DNA from: Treponema sp.
Lineage (GTDB): Bacteria > Spirochaetota > Spirochaetia > Treponematales > Treponemataceae
Length of the DNA stretch: 64,000 nucleotides
Direction: 5' to 3'
Assembly: GCA_024693045.1 (NCBI GenBank)
Contig: JAILLQ010000037.1
Location: 25,673 to 89,672 of the forward strand
In this document: one piece after another, positions 38,726 through 46,989 of the stretch
Numbering within the stretch: the stretch's first letter is position 1
How the letters are laid out: the number at the start of each line of letters is the position of its first letter
The notes under the pieces: model-generated
Database searches by the model: none
Told to the model about the DNA's origin: nothing
What the model saw: the letters and a program-made list of their open reading frames with translations, nothing else
Position numbers and translations under genes: made by a program

Positions 38726-41049
38726 TATGAAACAGGTCCATTAATAGTTTTTTCGGTGGCCAAAGCTTTTCCATCAGCAAGAAGATTTTTTCCTCCAATC
38801 TGAACGGCTTTGTTGTTTACCTTAATTTCAATCTGGAAGAAAACATCTGCCTGGATTTCAGCAGGTTTTTCTGCATTTACATCATCACCTTCAAGAACAA
38901 GCTTGGTTCCAGGAAGTGCCCAAGGAGCAGTTAATACTTCTACACAGTCCTTACCGTTTTCATCTTTGTAATCAGCGGCAAGAAGCATGCCACGGCTTTC
39001 TATACCACGCATTTTTCTTGGAGCAAGATTATCTGCGATAATTACATGTTTTCCAAGCAAATCTTCTTCTTTTAGGTATGGAACAAGACCAGACTGGATT
39101 ACACGGTCATTTCCACTTCCATCATCCAAGTGTTCTACATACAGCTTGTCAGATTCAGGATTGCGTTCAACCTTGACAATTTTTGCAACCTTCAGCTGAA
39201 TATTTTTTGCAAAATGTGCTGCCTGTTCATTTTCAGGAAGAAGTTCAGGTTCTGCCTTCTTTTCCTTTTTCTTATCTTTTTTAGCCTTTCCTTCTGATTT
39301 TTCCTTTCTTTCTGCCTGACTTCCGCTAAACTTTTCCCTAAAGGCATCTGCAGTTTTCTGGTCTAGTGGTGTAAAAAATACTTCTGTCTGACCAACTGTA
39401 GAAAGACCTTCTATTTTGCCTAAATCAGACCAGTTTAATGCACCTTCTACACTTTCTTGGCCAAAACATGGTTCAGAAATTTCTTTCCCAAAATAAGAGA
39501 GGATTTTCTCTGCAAACTGAGGCATGTATGGATGAGCCATTATCATAAGGTCTTTAATTACATAACAAAGGTTATGAATAAGTTTTGCAGCCTCTTCAGG
39601 ATTTTCAGTTCGAGTCTTCCATGGTTCACCATCCTGGAAAGCTTTATTTGCAATATCAGATACTTCAAAAATCTGATGGAAAGCGTCACGCAAATTAGCC
39701 CACTCAAGATTTTCTGTGATTTTAGCTTCAAGTGTACGAACTTTGTCCCAAAGATTCTGATCTACAGGTGCGTCAGGAATTTTTCCTTCGTAATATCGGT
39801 TTACAAAGAGTAAGGTTCTGTTTACCAGGTTTCCCAAATTTCCTAAAAGTTCACCATTATACTTTTCGCGGAATTCTTTCCATGTAAACTGATAATCCTG
39901 TTTTTCCGGGCGGTTATAGAAAATATAAAAACGCCATGCGTCCGCCTTGATTCCAGTTTCAATTGCATCTGTACCAAATACGCCTACACCACGACTCTTT
40001 GAAAATTTTCCACTCTCGTAATTCAAATACTCTGTTGAACTCATGTGATAAAGTTTTGTCCAATTGTGACCTGAACCAAGCAGTGTACATGGGAAAATTA
40101 CAGTGTGGAAAGGAATATTGTCTTTACCGATAAACTGGAACAAATCAACAGGAGCCTTGCTTTTAGCTTCTTCACTTTCTTCAGGAAGCCACCAGCTTTT
40201 CCAGTCAAATGACTTTTTGCCAGCTTTAACAAGTTCATTTGCAAGCTGTTTTGTAATTGAAATATAACCGATAGGCGCATTAAACCAAACATAGAAAACT
40301 TTATTTTCATATCCTTCTTTAGGAACTGGAATTCCCCACTTCAAATCGCGTGTAATAGCTCTTTCATTAAGACCATCGCGAATCCAAGCTTTTGTAATAT
40401 TAACAGCATTGTCAGACCATTTACCCTTTACGCTAACATCATTCATCCAACCGTCAAGATTTTTAGAAATGGAAGGAAGGTCAATGTAAAGATGCTTAGT
40501 TTCACGAACTTCTGGTGTACTACCACAAGTTGCACATTTAGGTTCCTTCAATTCTGTTGGATCAAGCAAAGAACCACAGTCATCACACTGGTCACCTCGT
40601 GCCTTTTCTGAGCCGCATTTTGGACAAGTACCATGAACATATCGGTCAGCCAGGAACATATTACAATGAGGACAGAATAGCTGCTTATTTGTGTGCTCCT
40701 TAATAAATCCATTTTTATCGAGGTCTTTAAATAAGTCCTGAGTAACTTCAGTACATTCATCATTCGATGTTCGACCAAATTTATCAAAGTTGATATGGAA
40801 CCAGTCATAGATTTTTGTATGTTCACCATAATAATAATCACACAGTTCCCTTGGAGTTTTTTTCATTTCAATTGCACGAGTTTCAGTTGCGGTTCCGTAT
40901 TCATCGGTACCACAAATATAAAGAGTTTCATAACCACGACTGCGGCAGAAACGTGCAAAAACGTCTCCGGAAAGCATTTGAATCAAATTTCCTAAATGAG
41001 GAATGTTGTTTACATAAGGTAAAGCGGATGTAATAAGTCTTCTATTCAT
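38725..41049 (-). CDS. metG: methionyl-tRNA synthetase MetG with C-terminal tRNA-binding domain
   Basis: A 774-aa class I synthetase that charges tRNA-Met. HIGH-type PHLGN near residue 18; double zinc knuckle with four CxxC pairs (residues about 140-185); KMSKS variant KFSKS near residue 350. A Lys/Glu-rich linker (about 605-640) leads to a C-terminal EMAP/tRBD domain. An in-frame alternative start 14 codons upstream is rejected, because TTGACC-17-TATAAT ends 7 nt before the chosen ATG, implying a leaderless message. First gene of the metG-femX-73 aa operon. Confidence 0.96.
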   Translation of the reverse strand: MNRRLITSALPYVNNIPHLGNLIQMLSGDVFARFCRSRGYETLYICGTDEYGTATETRAIEMKKTPRELCDYYYGEHTKIYDWFHINFDKFGRTSNDECTEVTQDLFKDLDKNGFIKEHTNKQLFCPHCNMFLADRYVHGTCPKCGSEKARGDQCDDCGSLLDPTELKEPKCATCGSTPEVRETKHLYIDLPSISKNLDGWMNDVSVKGKWSDNAVNITKAWIRDGLNERAITRDLKWGIPVPKEGYENKVFYVWFNAPIGYISITKQLANELVKAGKKSFDWKSWWLPEESEEAKSKAPVDLFQFIGKDNIPFHTVIFPCTLLGSGHNWTKLYHMSSTEYLNYESGKFSKSRGVGVFGTDAIETGIKADAWRFYIFYNRPEKQDYQFTWKEFREKYNGELLGNLGNLVNRTLLFVNRYYEGKIPDAPVDQNLWDKVRTLEAKITENLEWANLRDAFHQIFEVSDIANKAFQDGEPWKTRTENPEEAAKLIHNLCYVIKDLMIMAHPYMPQFAEKILSYFGKEISEPCFGQESVEGALNWSDLGKIEGLSTVGQTEVFFTPLDQKTADAFREKFSGSQAERKEKSEGKAKKDKKKEKKAEPELLPENEQAAHFAKNIQLKVAKIVKVERNPESDKLYVEHLDDGSGNDRVIQSGLVPYLKEEDLLGKHVIIADNLAPRKMRGIESRGMLLAADYKDENGKDCVEVLTAPWALPGTKLVLEGDDVNAEKPAEIQADVFFQIEIKVNNKAVQIGGKNLLADGKALATEKTINGPVS

Positions 41050-41085
41050 AAAAATCATTATAATTTTTTTATATATCAAGGTCAA
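41050..41085 (-). promoter_or_regulatory. leaderless promoter of metG
   Basis: On the minus strand TTGACC (41085-41080), 17-nt spacer, perfect TATAAT (41062-41057), then 7 nt to ATG at 41049. No Shine-Dalgarno. Confidence 0.7.
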
Positions 41086-41176
41086 ACACATAATTTTGTA
41101 ACTATTTTTAAGCTATTATCTTTTGTTTTTATAGAAATACAAAAAAACCGCTATGCGGTATTTATTGGAGTATAAA

Positions 41177-41710
41177 ATGAAAAATGAAATTATGTGTGCA
41201 GCTATGGCTTCAATGATGCTTGGCTTCGGAGGATTTGCATTTGCCCAGAATCAAAATCCTGCAAATGTAAAAACAGGAAATGAATCAACTCATCCAGCTC
41301 CACCGCAGAAAATGATGGAACTAGAAGAACTTGAAGGAAAAGTAAAGGTATCTGGAAAAGGTTCATCTAGAATCATTACTCTTACAACAGACTCGAAAGA
41401 TACCCATGTATTGGTTGTTATGAGTATGGAAAAACCAAAGGGGGCTAGAAAAGAGCTAAAACCGATGGATTCTCCTGAAAAGTCTCAAGCAGAAGGAATA
41501 ATTGATACTCAGAATGCTAATGACAATAAAATTTTGGAAGAAGAAAAAAATGTAGGAAAATTCAAGCATCCTGAAGGAAAAGGACCTAAAGACAGACCTA
41601 AAATGGTATCTATGAACGATTTGTGTAAATTAAAAGGAAAGAAAGCAAAAGTAAAAGGCATAATGAACAAAGAAACAAATATCTTTACGGTTTTTGAAAT
41701 TGTAGAATAA
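41177..41710 (+). CDS. small exported protein of unknown function
   Basis: A 177-aa protein. The start at 41177 has GGAG 6 nt upstream and gives a clear signal peptide (residues 1-23, ending GFAFAQN). The mature part is Lys/Glu/Pro-rich; the middle (EGKVKVSGKGSSRIITLTTD) and the end (MNDLCKLKGKKAKVKGIMN) look like two OB-like or beta-strand segments. No family recognised. A small hairpin (ACCGCTATGCGGT, 41147-41159) lies in the leader before the ribosome site. Followed by a strong terminator. Confidence 0.75.
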   Translation: MKNEIMCAAMASMMLGFGGFAFAQNQNPANVKTGNESTHPAPPQKMMELEELEGKVKVSGKGSSRIITLTTDSKDTHVLVVMSMEKPKGARKELKPMDSPEKSQAEGIIDTQNANDNKILEEEKNVGKFKHPEGKGPKDRPKMVSMNDLCKLKGKKAKVKGIMNKETNIFTVFEIVE

Positions 41711-41717
41711 AAAAAAT

Positions 41718-41762
41718 AACTGCCTGATTTACTTCAGTATAAGTTTATCAGGCAGTTTTTTG
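41718..41762. terminator. terminator between convergent small genes
   Basis: AACTGCCTGAT (41718-41728) pairs perfectly with ATCAGGCAGTT (41747-41757), followed by T. A-rich sequence on the other side allows it to work in both directions. Confidence 0.88.
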
Positions 41763-41767
41763 TTCTC

Positions 41768-42286
41768 TTAGTTTTTTTTGAAAACAAAGTCTTGTATCAA
41801 AAGTTCATTTTCTGGAGACATCGAAACTCGAACCTTAAATTCTGCAGGTCCCAATGCCTGAATAGATTTGTAATATTCTTCGTAAGGAAGTTCTTTATCC
41901 CCATCAACTATTGTTTTTGTCAAAAGAGTGAGTTTTTTTCCAACCAGAGAATAGGTACCTGTCAAAGTAAGAACTGTATCCCCGCTACTGTAATATTCCT
42001 TTAATTCGTCAGCAGATAATTCTTCTGTAAAAGTTTCTGTTTTAGTTGTTTTCTGTTCAACTGTTCTGACAAAAGTTCCATCTTCATTAAAAATAAAATC
42101 GTTTTTCTGAAGCATATAAACTGCTGCGATATTAACGAATGGATCATCCTGAGAAGCCATTTCATTTTTAATAGTTCTTTCTGAAGTCCAGGAACCAATA
42201 ATATCAAATGCAGCTTTTTTAGAACAAGAAAATGAGAGCACAGCTAAGAAAAAAATCGAGATAATTTTTGCAACATTCTTTTTCAT
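41768..42286 (-). CDS. small lipoprotein, lipocalin-like
   Basis: A 172-aa protein with a lipoprotein signal (lipobox LSFSC, Cys21). The mature part opens with FDIIGSWTSE and continues as beta strands ending NELLIQDFVF, like the lipocalin-type DUFs in which a GxW motif starts the barrel. Short and probably surface- or periplasm-anchored. Function unknown. The stop lies right next to the bidirectional terminator. Confidence 0.75.
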   Translation of the reverse strand: MKKNVAKIISIFFLAVLSFSCSKKAAFDIIGSWTSERTIKNEMASQDDPFVNIAAVYMLQKNDFIFNEDGTFVRTVEQKTTKTETFTEELSADELKEYYSSGDTVLTLTGTYSLVGKKLTLLTKTIVDGDKELPYEEYYKSIQALGPAEFKVRVSMSPENELLIQDFVFKKN

Positions 42287-42300
42287 AATATTTCCTTTAA

Positions 42301-42339
42301 AATTAAAAAAGGCTGAAAATTATAAAACTTTCAGCCTTT
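42301..42339 (-). terminator. terminator of the TRL-like lipoprotein gene
   Basis: On the minus strand AAAGGCTGAAA (42339-42329) pairs with TTTCAGCCTTT (42318-42308), followed by a T run. 25 nt after the stop codon at 42365. Confidence 0.88.
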
Positions 42340-42364
42340 CCACTACCAACGTAGTCTACACTGA

Positions 42365-42661
42365 TTACTCACCAGTTACAACGATAGTCTTCTTTACGAT
42401 AAGGTTAAGAAGGTTGTATGTTTTTGTATCAACTGTAGCAACTTTTGTGATACCACCAGCTTTAGCAGCTGCAGCTGTACCACCGTTTGCACCCTGATCA
42501 AATGGCAATGGAAGTGTGCCACAAAGGTACATAGTTGTTACTTCACCAACTTTTGAACCAATTGTGTTAGATGTTACCATTGTAGGTTCTGTTGTTACAC
42601 AAGATGTTGCAGCCAAAGCCAATGCAGCAGCTGCCAATGTAGATACGATTACTTTTTTCAC
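42365..42661 (-). CDS. TRL-like small lipoprotein
   Basis: A 98-aa protein starting with GTG (42661) and a strong GGAGG ribosome site 7 nt upstream. Lipobox AATSC gives Cys21. The mature sequence (TSNTIGSKVGEVTTMYLCG and ITKVATVDTKTYNLL) matches the TRL-like family of small bacterial lipoproteins, in which a Gly-rich segment precedes this motif. It has its own strong promoter and terminator, so it is a single, probably abundant, transcript. Function unknown. Confidence 0.8.
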   Translation of the reverse strand: MKKVIVSTLAAAALALAATSCVTTEPTMVTSNTIGSKVGEVTTMYLCGTLPLPFDQGANGGTAAAAKAGGITKVATVDTKTYNLLNLIVKKTIVVTGE

Positions 42662-42693
42662 AGTAATTCCTCCGAAATATTTAAGATGATTTA

Positions 42694-42722
42694 ACTATAC
42701 GACTTGGCAATTCACTTGTCAA
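42694..42722 (-). promoter_or_regulatory. strong promoter of the TRL-like lipoprotein gene
   Basis: TTGACA (42722-42717), exactly 17 nt, then TATAGT (42699-42694) on the minus strand. It is the closest match to a sigma-70 consensus in the window. Confidence 0.8.
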
Positions 42723-42773
42723 GAAAAAAAAAAGAAAAAAATACGATTTTTCTTCCCTTTTTATCAATAAGTA

Positions 42774-44777
42774 TTACTTTCTGATTCTTTTTTTTATGTG
42801 TTGATTGAAGATACTAAAATTAATAGTTTTTTCCATCTCCATTCCTGGTGTCAAATCAACGTTCCAGAAAAGAGTATTTGCGAAAGACATTGAGGCTGGC
42901 ACTAATTCGCCCGTAGTATATTCTGGTCTATTAAATACAATAGGAACAAAAGAAAGTCCGCATACTTCATTCGGTTCGAAAACAAATGTAATTCCGTTGT
43001 CCGTATCAGTAAGCCAGATGCCTTCAACATTAGACAGTTTTCCAGATTCAGTTAAATCGTAACTAGAACACTTGGTGTCAATCTCTTTCTTTTGTGAATC
43101 AGAAAGAATTTCAAGTTTATAGGCATTAAAATCCACGGCATTAAAATTCGTCTGAGCAAAACTTGATTCTACTGCAAATTTTGCATGCAAATCACTGTCG
43201 CTTTCGTTTTTTAGAATGTACTGAACCATCATTCCATTTGACGAAAGCACGTAACGTTTTCTTAAAGTAATTTTCTGGCTGTTTTTATATAAAGCACTGG
43301 CTTCAAGTAAAATTTCTTTATGCTGAGTATTTACTTTGTCTTCGTTGTAAATATATTCAGAAAAGATTCCTGAGCCACTAGGATTACCTTCAAGATAGGA
43401 ATTAAATTCTTTTTCATCAAAAATGTGATCTATAAAAAATCCCCTTTCGTAAGAATCTTCACAATGTTCAAATTCTTTAGTTCTCTTTAAGCTATCTGCA
43501 AAGTTTCCAAAATTCTGGAAAACATCAAGTTCACGAATTGCCCCACTTCTTCTAGAAATAACGGCAGAATAACGCTGTAGACGGCAAACATATTCATTTA
43601 GACCGTCACCAGTATAATCATAGGCTGAAATATTTTCTGTGAAATCAGAAAATTCCCGTAAAATGTTTTCTGCTTCAGTAAGTTTTTTATAAGCCTGCTG
43701 ACGGTAAGTTGAATTTACAAAAGCTCCCTTTGACGTACAAATAAATCCATCTCCATTTTGGGCTTCCCAAAGTTTTTCTCTTGCAGAAACCTTCCTAATC
43801 TTATCTCCATGGCTCTGCTGAATCAGAACACTTAAATAAATCATTCTGTCATATAGAGCCTTACTTTGAGGATAAATCTGGAAAAAGTCATAAATTGTAA
43901 CCGGATAACGCCTGTCGATTTTTACCGATTCATAGGGTTTTATTCCCCATTGGGCAATATCGCTAGCCATACCGCTATATATATATGCTGGAATCTTTAA
44001 TTCGGTTTCCTTCAAATATGTCGAAGGTAAAGCCATGGAAATATCACTGCTATTTGAAATATATTTATCAAAATCATCAAGCCAACCATTTTTTAAAAGT
44101 TCTGCAAATTCCTGATGAGAAAACTGGAATGATATATTTTTGGCATTTTTTACTGAATTAAACCCTTCTGATTTAACGATTTTTTGTACTTTTTTTAAAA
44201 TTTCAGCAGAAAATTCCTCTGGGGATTTTTGAATAGTCGGTTTAAGGCTTTGATAAACAGGAAGAATTGAAATTGATTTTCCCTTATCGGTCATAATTAA
44301 AGGTGAAAAACGTAATTTATCAGAAGGAATTAAGGATTCATCCAAAAACACATAATCCATTCCGCAAGTGTAAAAAGTTGTTATAAGAGAATAATCCCAA
44401 ATAGAGCCGCAAAGACAAACTCCACGTGGTCTTTTACCTGTTAATAGCCTTATGAGAGAAGTATATTTTTCAATTTGAGAAGTTCTATCCATTGGCAAGA
44501 GCAAGGGAAAAACAGGATCATAATAACCACCACCAATAATTTCCACCTGCTTTCGAGAAATCAACTGCCTTAAAATTTCTAAAAATTCTGGATATTTTTT
44601 TTGCAAAAATGACAACTGAACACCGTTAAAACAAAATGAAAAACGGAAAGCTGGATGAGAATATAAAAATTTTAGTACAGGCTTATATAGTTCTTTGTAA
44701 TCCCTTTCAAAAACCTCATTTTGAGAAGGATCTAGCCTGGAAGCCTTTAACGAAAAGCATAAATTTAAGTTGGTCAT
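42774..44777 (-). CDS. GH57-family glucanotransferase-like protein, catalytic residues lost
   Basis: A 667-aa protein that follows the fold of Thermococcus-type 4-alpha-glucanotransferase: KPVLKFLYSHPAFRFSF, KQVEIIGGGYYDPVFPLL and GMDYVFLDESL match the conserved strands, and a DUF1926-like C-terminal part is present. However the HNHQP motif is missing, the nucleophile Glu in the (W)LTERVW segment is replaced (CLCGSIW, Gly124), and the acid DDGE segment near residue 218 reads FQFSHQEF. So it is probably a pseudoenzyme. Its start overlaps the rnfB stop by 4 nt, making it the last gene of the Rnf operon. Confidence 0.8.
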   Translation of the reverse strand: MTNLNLCFSLKASRLDPSQNEVFERDYKELYKPVLKFLYSHPAFRFSFCFNGVQLSFLQKKYPEFLEILRQLISRKQVEIIGGGYYDPVFPLLLPMDRTSQIEKYTSLIRLLTGKRPRGVCLCGSIWDYSLITTFYTCGMDYVFLDESLIPSDKLRFSPLIMTDKGKSISILPVYQSLKPTIQKSPEEFSAEILKKVQKIVKSEGFNSVKNAKNISFQFSHQEFAELLKNGWLDDFDKYISNSSDISMALPSTYLKETELKIPAYIYSGMASDIAQWGIKPYESVKIDRRYPVTIYDFFQIYPQSKALYDRMIYLSVLIQQSHGDKIRKVSAREKLWEAQNGDGFICTSKGAFVNSTYRQQAYKKLTEAENILREFSDFTENISAYDYTGDGLNEYVCRLQRYSAVISRRSGAIRELDVFQNFGNFADSLKRTKEFEHCEDSYERGFFIDHIFDEKEFNSYLEGNPSGSGIFSEYIYNEDKVNTQHKEILLEASALYKNSQKITLRKRYVLSSNGMMVQYILKNESDSDLHAKFAVESSFAQTNFNAVDFNAYKLEILSDSQKKEIDTKCSSYDLTESGKLSNVEGIWLTDTDNGITFVFEPNEVCGLSFVPIVFNRPEYTTGELVPASMSFANTLFWNVDLTPGMEMEKTINFSIFNQHIKKRIRK

Positions 44778-45340
44778 TTGTGCGAAACAATTCTATAACA
44801 AGATTCCCATAGTTTAAACCCTTTTTTAGCTGGCCAGTTAAATTTTTTTTCTGTATTTTCAGATTTAAACTTAGATTCGCTTTTAGGAACCATTGTAATC
44901 AAATTCTTGGGGCAAGATTGCAGACATTTTCCACAGCCCATGCATAGAGATGAAACAACAGCTTCAGAATTTTGAAGAAAAACAGCTTTTTGAGGACAGG
45001 ATTTTAAACAATCCCCCACCCCGAAACATACATATTTATAAGAATCCACTGATTTCAAAATCTTATTTATGGTCTTACAAGATTGATTTTTAAAAGAAGG
45101 TAAATTTAGGTATGTTAAATCTATGGGTTTAACTGAGTCTACAAAAGCTAGAAAATCATAAGGAACGAAGGGAGAGCGATTTTGAAGCTTTTCAAATTTA
45201 TGTTCAAATTTAGACAAAAAATAATTATCGTAACTACCTATCTGTTTAGATACAGCAGGTATAAAAAGTTCCATCAAGAAATAAAGCAAAAGAGATATGA
45301 CAATTACAATCAGTGCAATAATCAATACCTTTAATACCAT
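44774..45340 (-). CDS. rnfB: RnfB-like ferredoxin subunit, shortened
   Basis: A 188-aa protein with one N-terminal helix (residues about 3-28) and two C-terminal [4Fe-4S] motifs: one incomplete (Cys105, 111, 115; the first ligand position is Tyr) and one complete (Cys133, 136, 139, 143 in CMGCGKCLQSCP). The Cys-rich N-terminal Fe-S domain that normally precedes the ferredoxin part of RnfB is missing; only Cys88 remains there. Position in the rnfCDGEAB order supports the assignment. It overlaps rnfA by one base. Confidence 0.75.
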   Translation of the reverse strand: MVLKVLIIALIVIVISLLLYFLMELFIPAVSKQIGSYDNYFLSKFEHKFEKLQNRSPFVPYDFLAFVDSVKPIDLTYLNLPSFKNQSCKTINKILKSVDSYKYVCFGVGDCLKSCPQKAVFLQNSEAVVSSLCMGCGKCLQSCPKNLITMVPKSESKFKSENTEKKFNWPAKKGFKLWESCYRIVSHK

Positions 45341-45897
45341 CAGCTACCCCGGCTTCCTAGCCACGTTACATTACCTACTGCAAGAATGGTTGAAATAATT
45401 GCAATAGAAATCAAAATTAAACTCTTTCGGTTTACATGAGGCTGAAGATTACCTACCAGAGCAATGCGTTTTTTAATCGCATAAACAACAGGAATCAACA
45501 CAACAAAGGAAATAAAACTAGAAACCGAAATTACCGCTACATCAATGATATTCAGACTTTCATTTAAAGCAAGTAAAATAATTAAATATGACAAACTAAA
45601 TTCAGAAGTGACCCTGGAAGTAGTAATTCGTACAACACTTTCCAAAACTATCGATATAATCAAGAAAATCAAAAGCGATATAAGAGGATAAAAAGCTACT
45701 AGTTTTAATGGAATGAGCAAATTTTTAATGATGAGCCAGGAAAGCATGCAGGAAAAGACAATCGAAAACATAATTTTCATAAAAGGCAAAAAAAGTCCAT
45801 GTATACTATCACTAATGACTGCAGAACTATTTAGTCCTGCTCCATAAAGAATAACAGATGATGCAAAAAATATATAATAAATCGATGTAAATATCAT
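45340..45897 (-). CDS. rnfA: Rnf membrane subunit RnfA
   Basis: A 185-aa integral membrane protein with six predicted helices, of usual RnfA/NqrE length. RnfA and RnfE together form the membrane core that holds a [2Fe-2S] cluster. Overlaps rnfE and rnfB by one base each. Sequence is quite divergent, and I assign it largely by position, size and helix pattern. Confidence 0.82.
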   Translation of the reverse strand: MIFTSIYYIFFASSVILYGAGLNSSAVISDSIHGLFLPFMKIMFSIVFSCMLSWLIIKNLLIPLKLVAFYPLISLLIFLIISIVLESVVRITTSRVTSEFSLSYLIILLALNESLNIIDVAVISVSSFISFVVLIPVVYAIKKRIALVGNLQPHVNRKSLILISIAIISTILAVGNVTWLGSRGS

Positions 45898-46505
45898 TAA
45901 AAGCCTACCTTTTGAAGAATATGAATCTTATTCTCGATAAAGAGAAATAAGGCCAATATAAGAGCAGTTAAAACAAGAGAACCAGGAATGGTCGCTAAAA
46001 AGGTCATAGCAGATACACTTTCTGGATTGAAAATAATTAGTTCAAAAGGTGCTCCAACTTTAGGAAGAGAGAGAGTTCCATAACCGAATATATCCCTGAT
46101 AAGTGTAATCAAAAGTATATAACCTGCAAATAATAAAGAAGCCGGTGTATTTGACTTTAAATTTTCAACAAGGCTATTGTTATTTTCTTCCAGTAAAAAT
46201 ACTGTGGTAAAAGTCGAAATGGCAGGTAGATAAAAAAGAAAACCCATTTGAAGAGCTATCATAGGCATAATAAATTTTAATAATTCTTTTATCATTACCG
46301 TAACATATACTACAAAGAGAAGAAGAAGAACTTGATTCAGTTTTTCTATTTTTAATAAACTTAATAGAGAACGAAACAAATCCCCTGATAACATAAGAAG
46401 AACAATCTCAAATGCGACAATAAAGCCACAGACAAAACGACCAGGACAGATAACACCGATAGCGCAGGTTGCCGCCATATAAATAGAAATGGCCTTTTTA
46501 CTCAT
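45897..46505 (-). CDS. rnfE: Rnf membrane subunit RnfE
   Basis: A 202-aa integral membrane protein of the RnfE/NqrD family with six helices; the ICPGRFVCGFIVAFE segment near residue 18 and the GYGTLSLPKVGAPFELIIF loop near residue 141 fit the family. It pairs with RnfA. Its start overlaps the rnfG stop by 4 nt. Confidence 0.85.
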   Translation of the reverse strand: MSKKAISIYMAATCAIGVICPGRFVCGFIVAFEIVLLMLSGDLFRSLLSLLKIEKLNQVLLLLFVVYVTVMIKELLKFIMPMIALQMGFLFYLPAISTFTTVFLLEENNNSLVENLKSNTPASLLFAGYILLITLIRDIFGYGTLSLPKVGAPFELIIFNPESVSAMTFLATIPGSLVLTALILALFLFIENKIHILQKVGF

Positions 46506-46987
46506 TTTTTAAAGCCCTCCTCAGCATGTTTAATAATTTCGGGAACCCTGTCTGACCAGTAGGTCATACTTGAATCCGTATAAGCCCTGTCTAAAAGGCG
46601 TCTAACTTTCCCTTTTACTGAACAATAGCCAATAAAACGAGTTCCATTATTTTTGTTATAAATAAATACTGCTGGCATATGTCCGAATAGAGTTGCAATT
46701 CGAATTATGATTACATAATTTTTTTCAACATTGTTTTTTTCTCTCATTTCGAATAAACAAGCCCGTGAATCAAATGTTGAATTAAGATATACGGGCTTTC
46801 CTATAACCCACTCAGTTTCTTCCTTTTCTTGAAGAAGAGATTCAATTTGAACTTTCAACCCCTTATACCAGGCATTTCGACTAAAAAAGGTCATAAGAAA
46901 AAGAGTTCCAAATAGAAAAAAGATTAAGCCGGCACAAATTCCAAACTTTTGCCAGAAAACTTTCGAACTAAGATAATTTTCTTTCAT
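46502..46987 (-). CDS. rnfG: RnfG-like flavoprotein subunit, divergent FMN motif
   Basis: A 161-aa protein with one N-terminal helix (residues about 11-33) and a short FMN-binding-like periplasmic domain. The covalent flavinylation motif is usually S/TGAT followed by T/S; here it reads SSMTYWS, with Thr142 in the acceptor position and the GA replaced by SM. It is shorter than most RnfG. Position between rnfD and rnfE supports the call. Confidence 0.75.
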   Translation of the reverse strand: MKENYLSSKVFWQKFGICAGLIFFLFGTLFLMTFFSRNAWYKGLKVQIESLLQEKEETEWVIGKPVYLNSTFDSRACLFEMREKNNVEKNYVIIIRIATLFGHMPAVFIYNKNNGTRFIGYCSVKGKVRRLLDRAYTDSSMTYWSDRVPEIIKHAEEGFKK

Positions 46988-46989
46988 AA

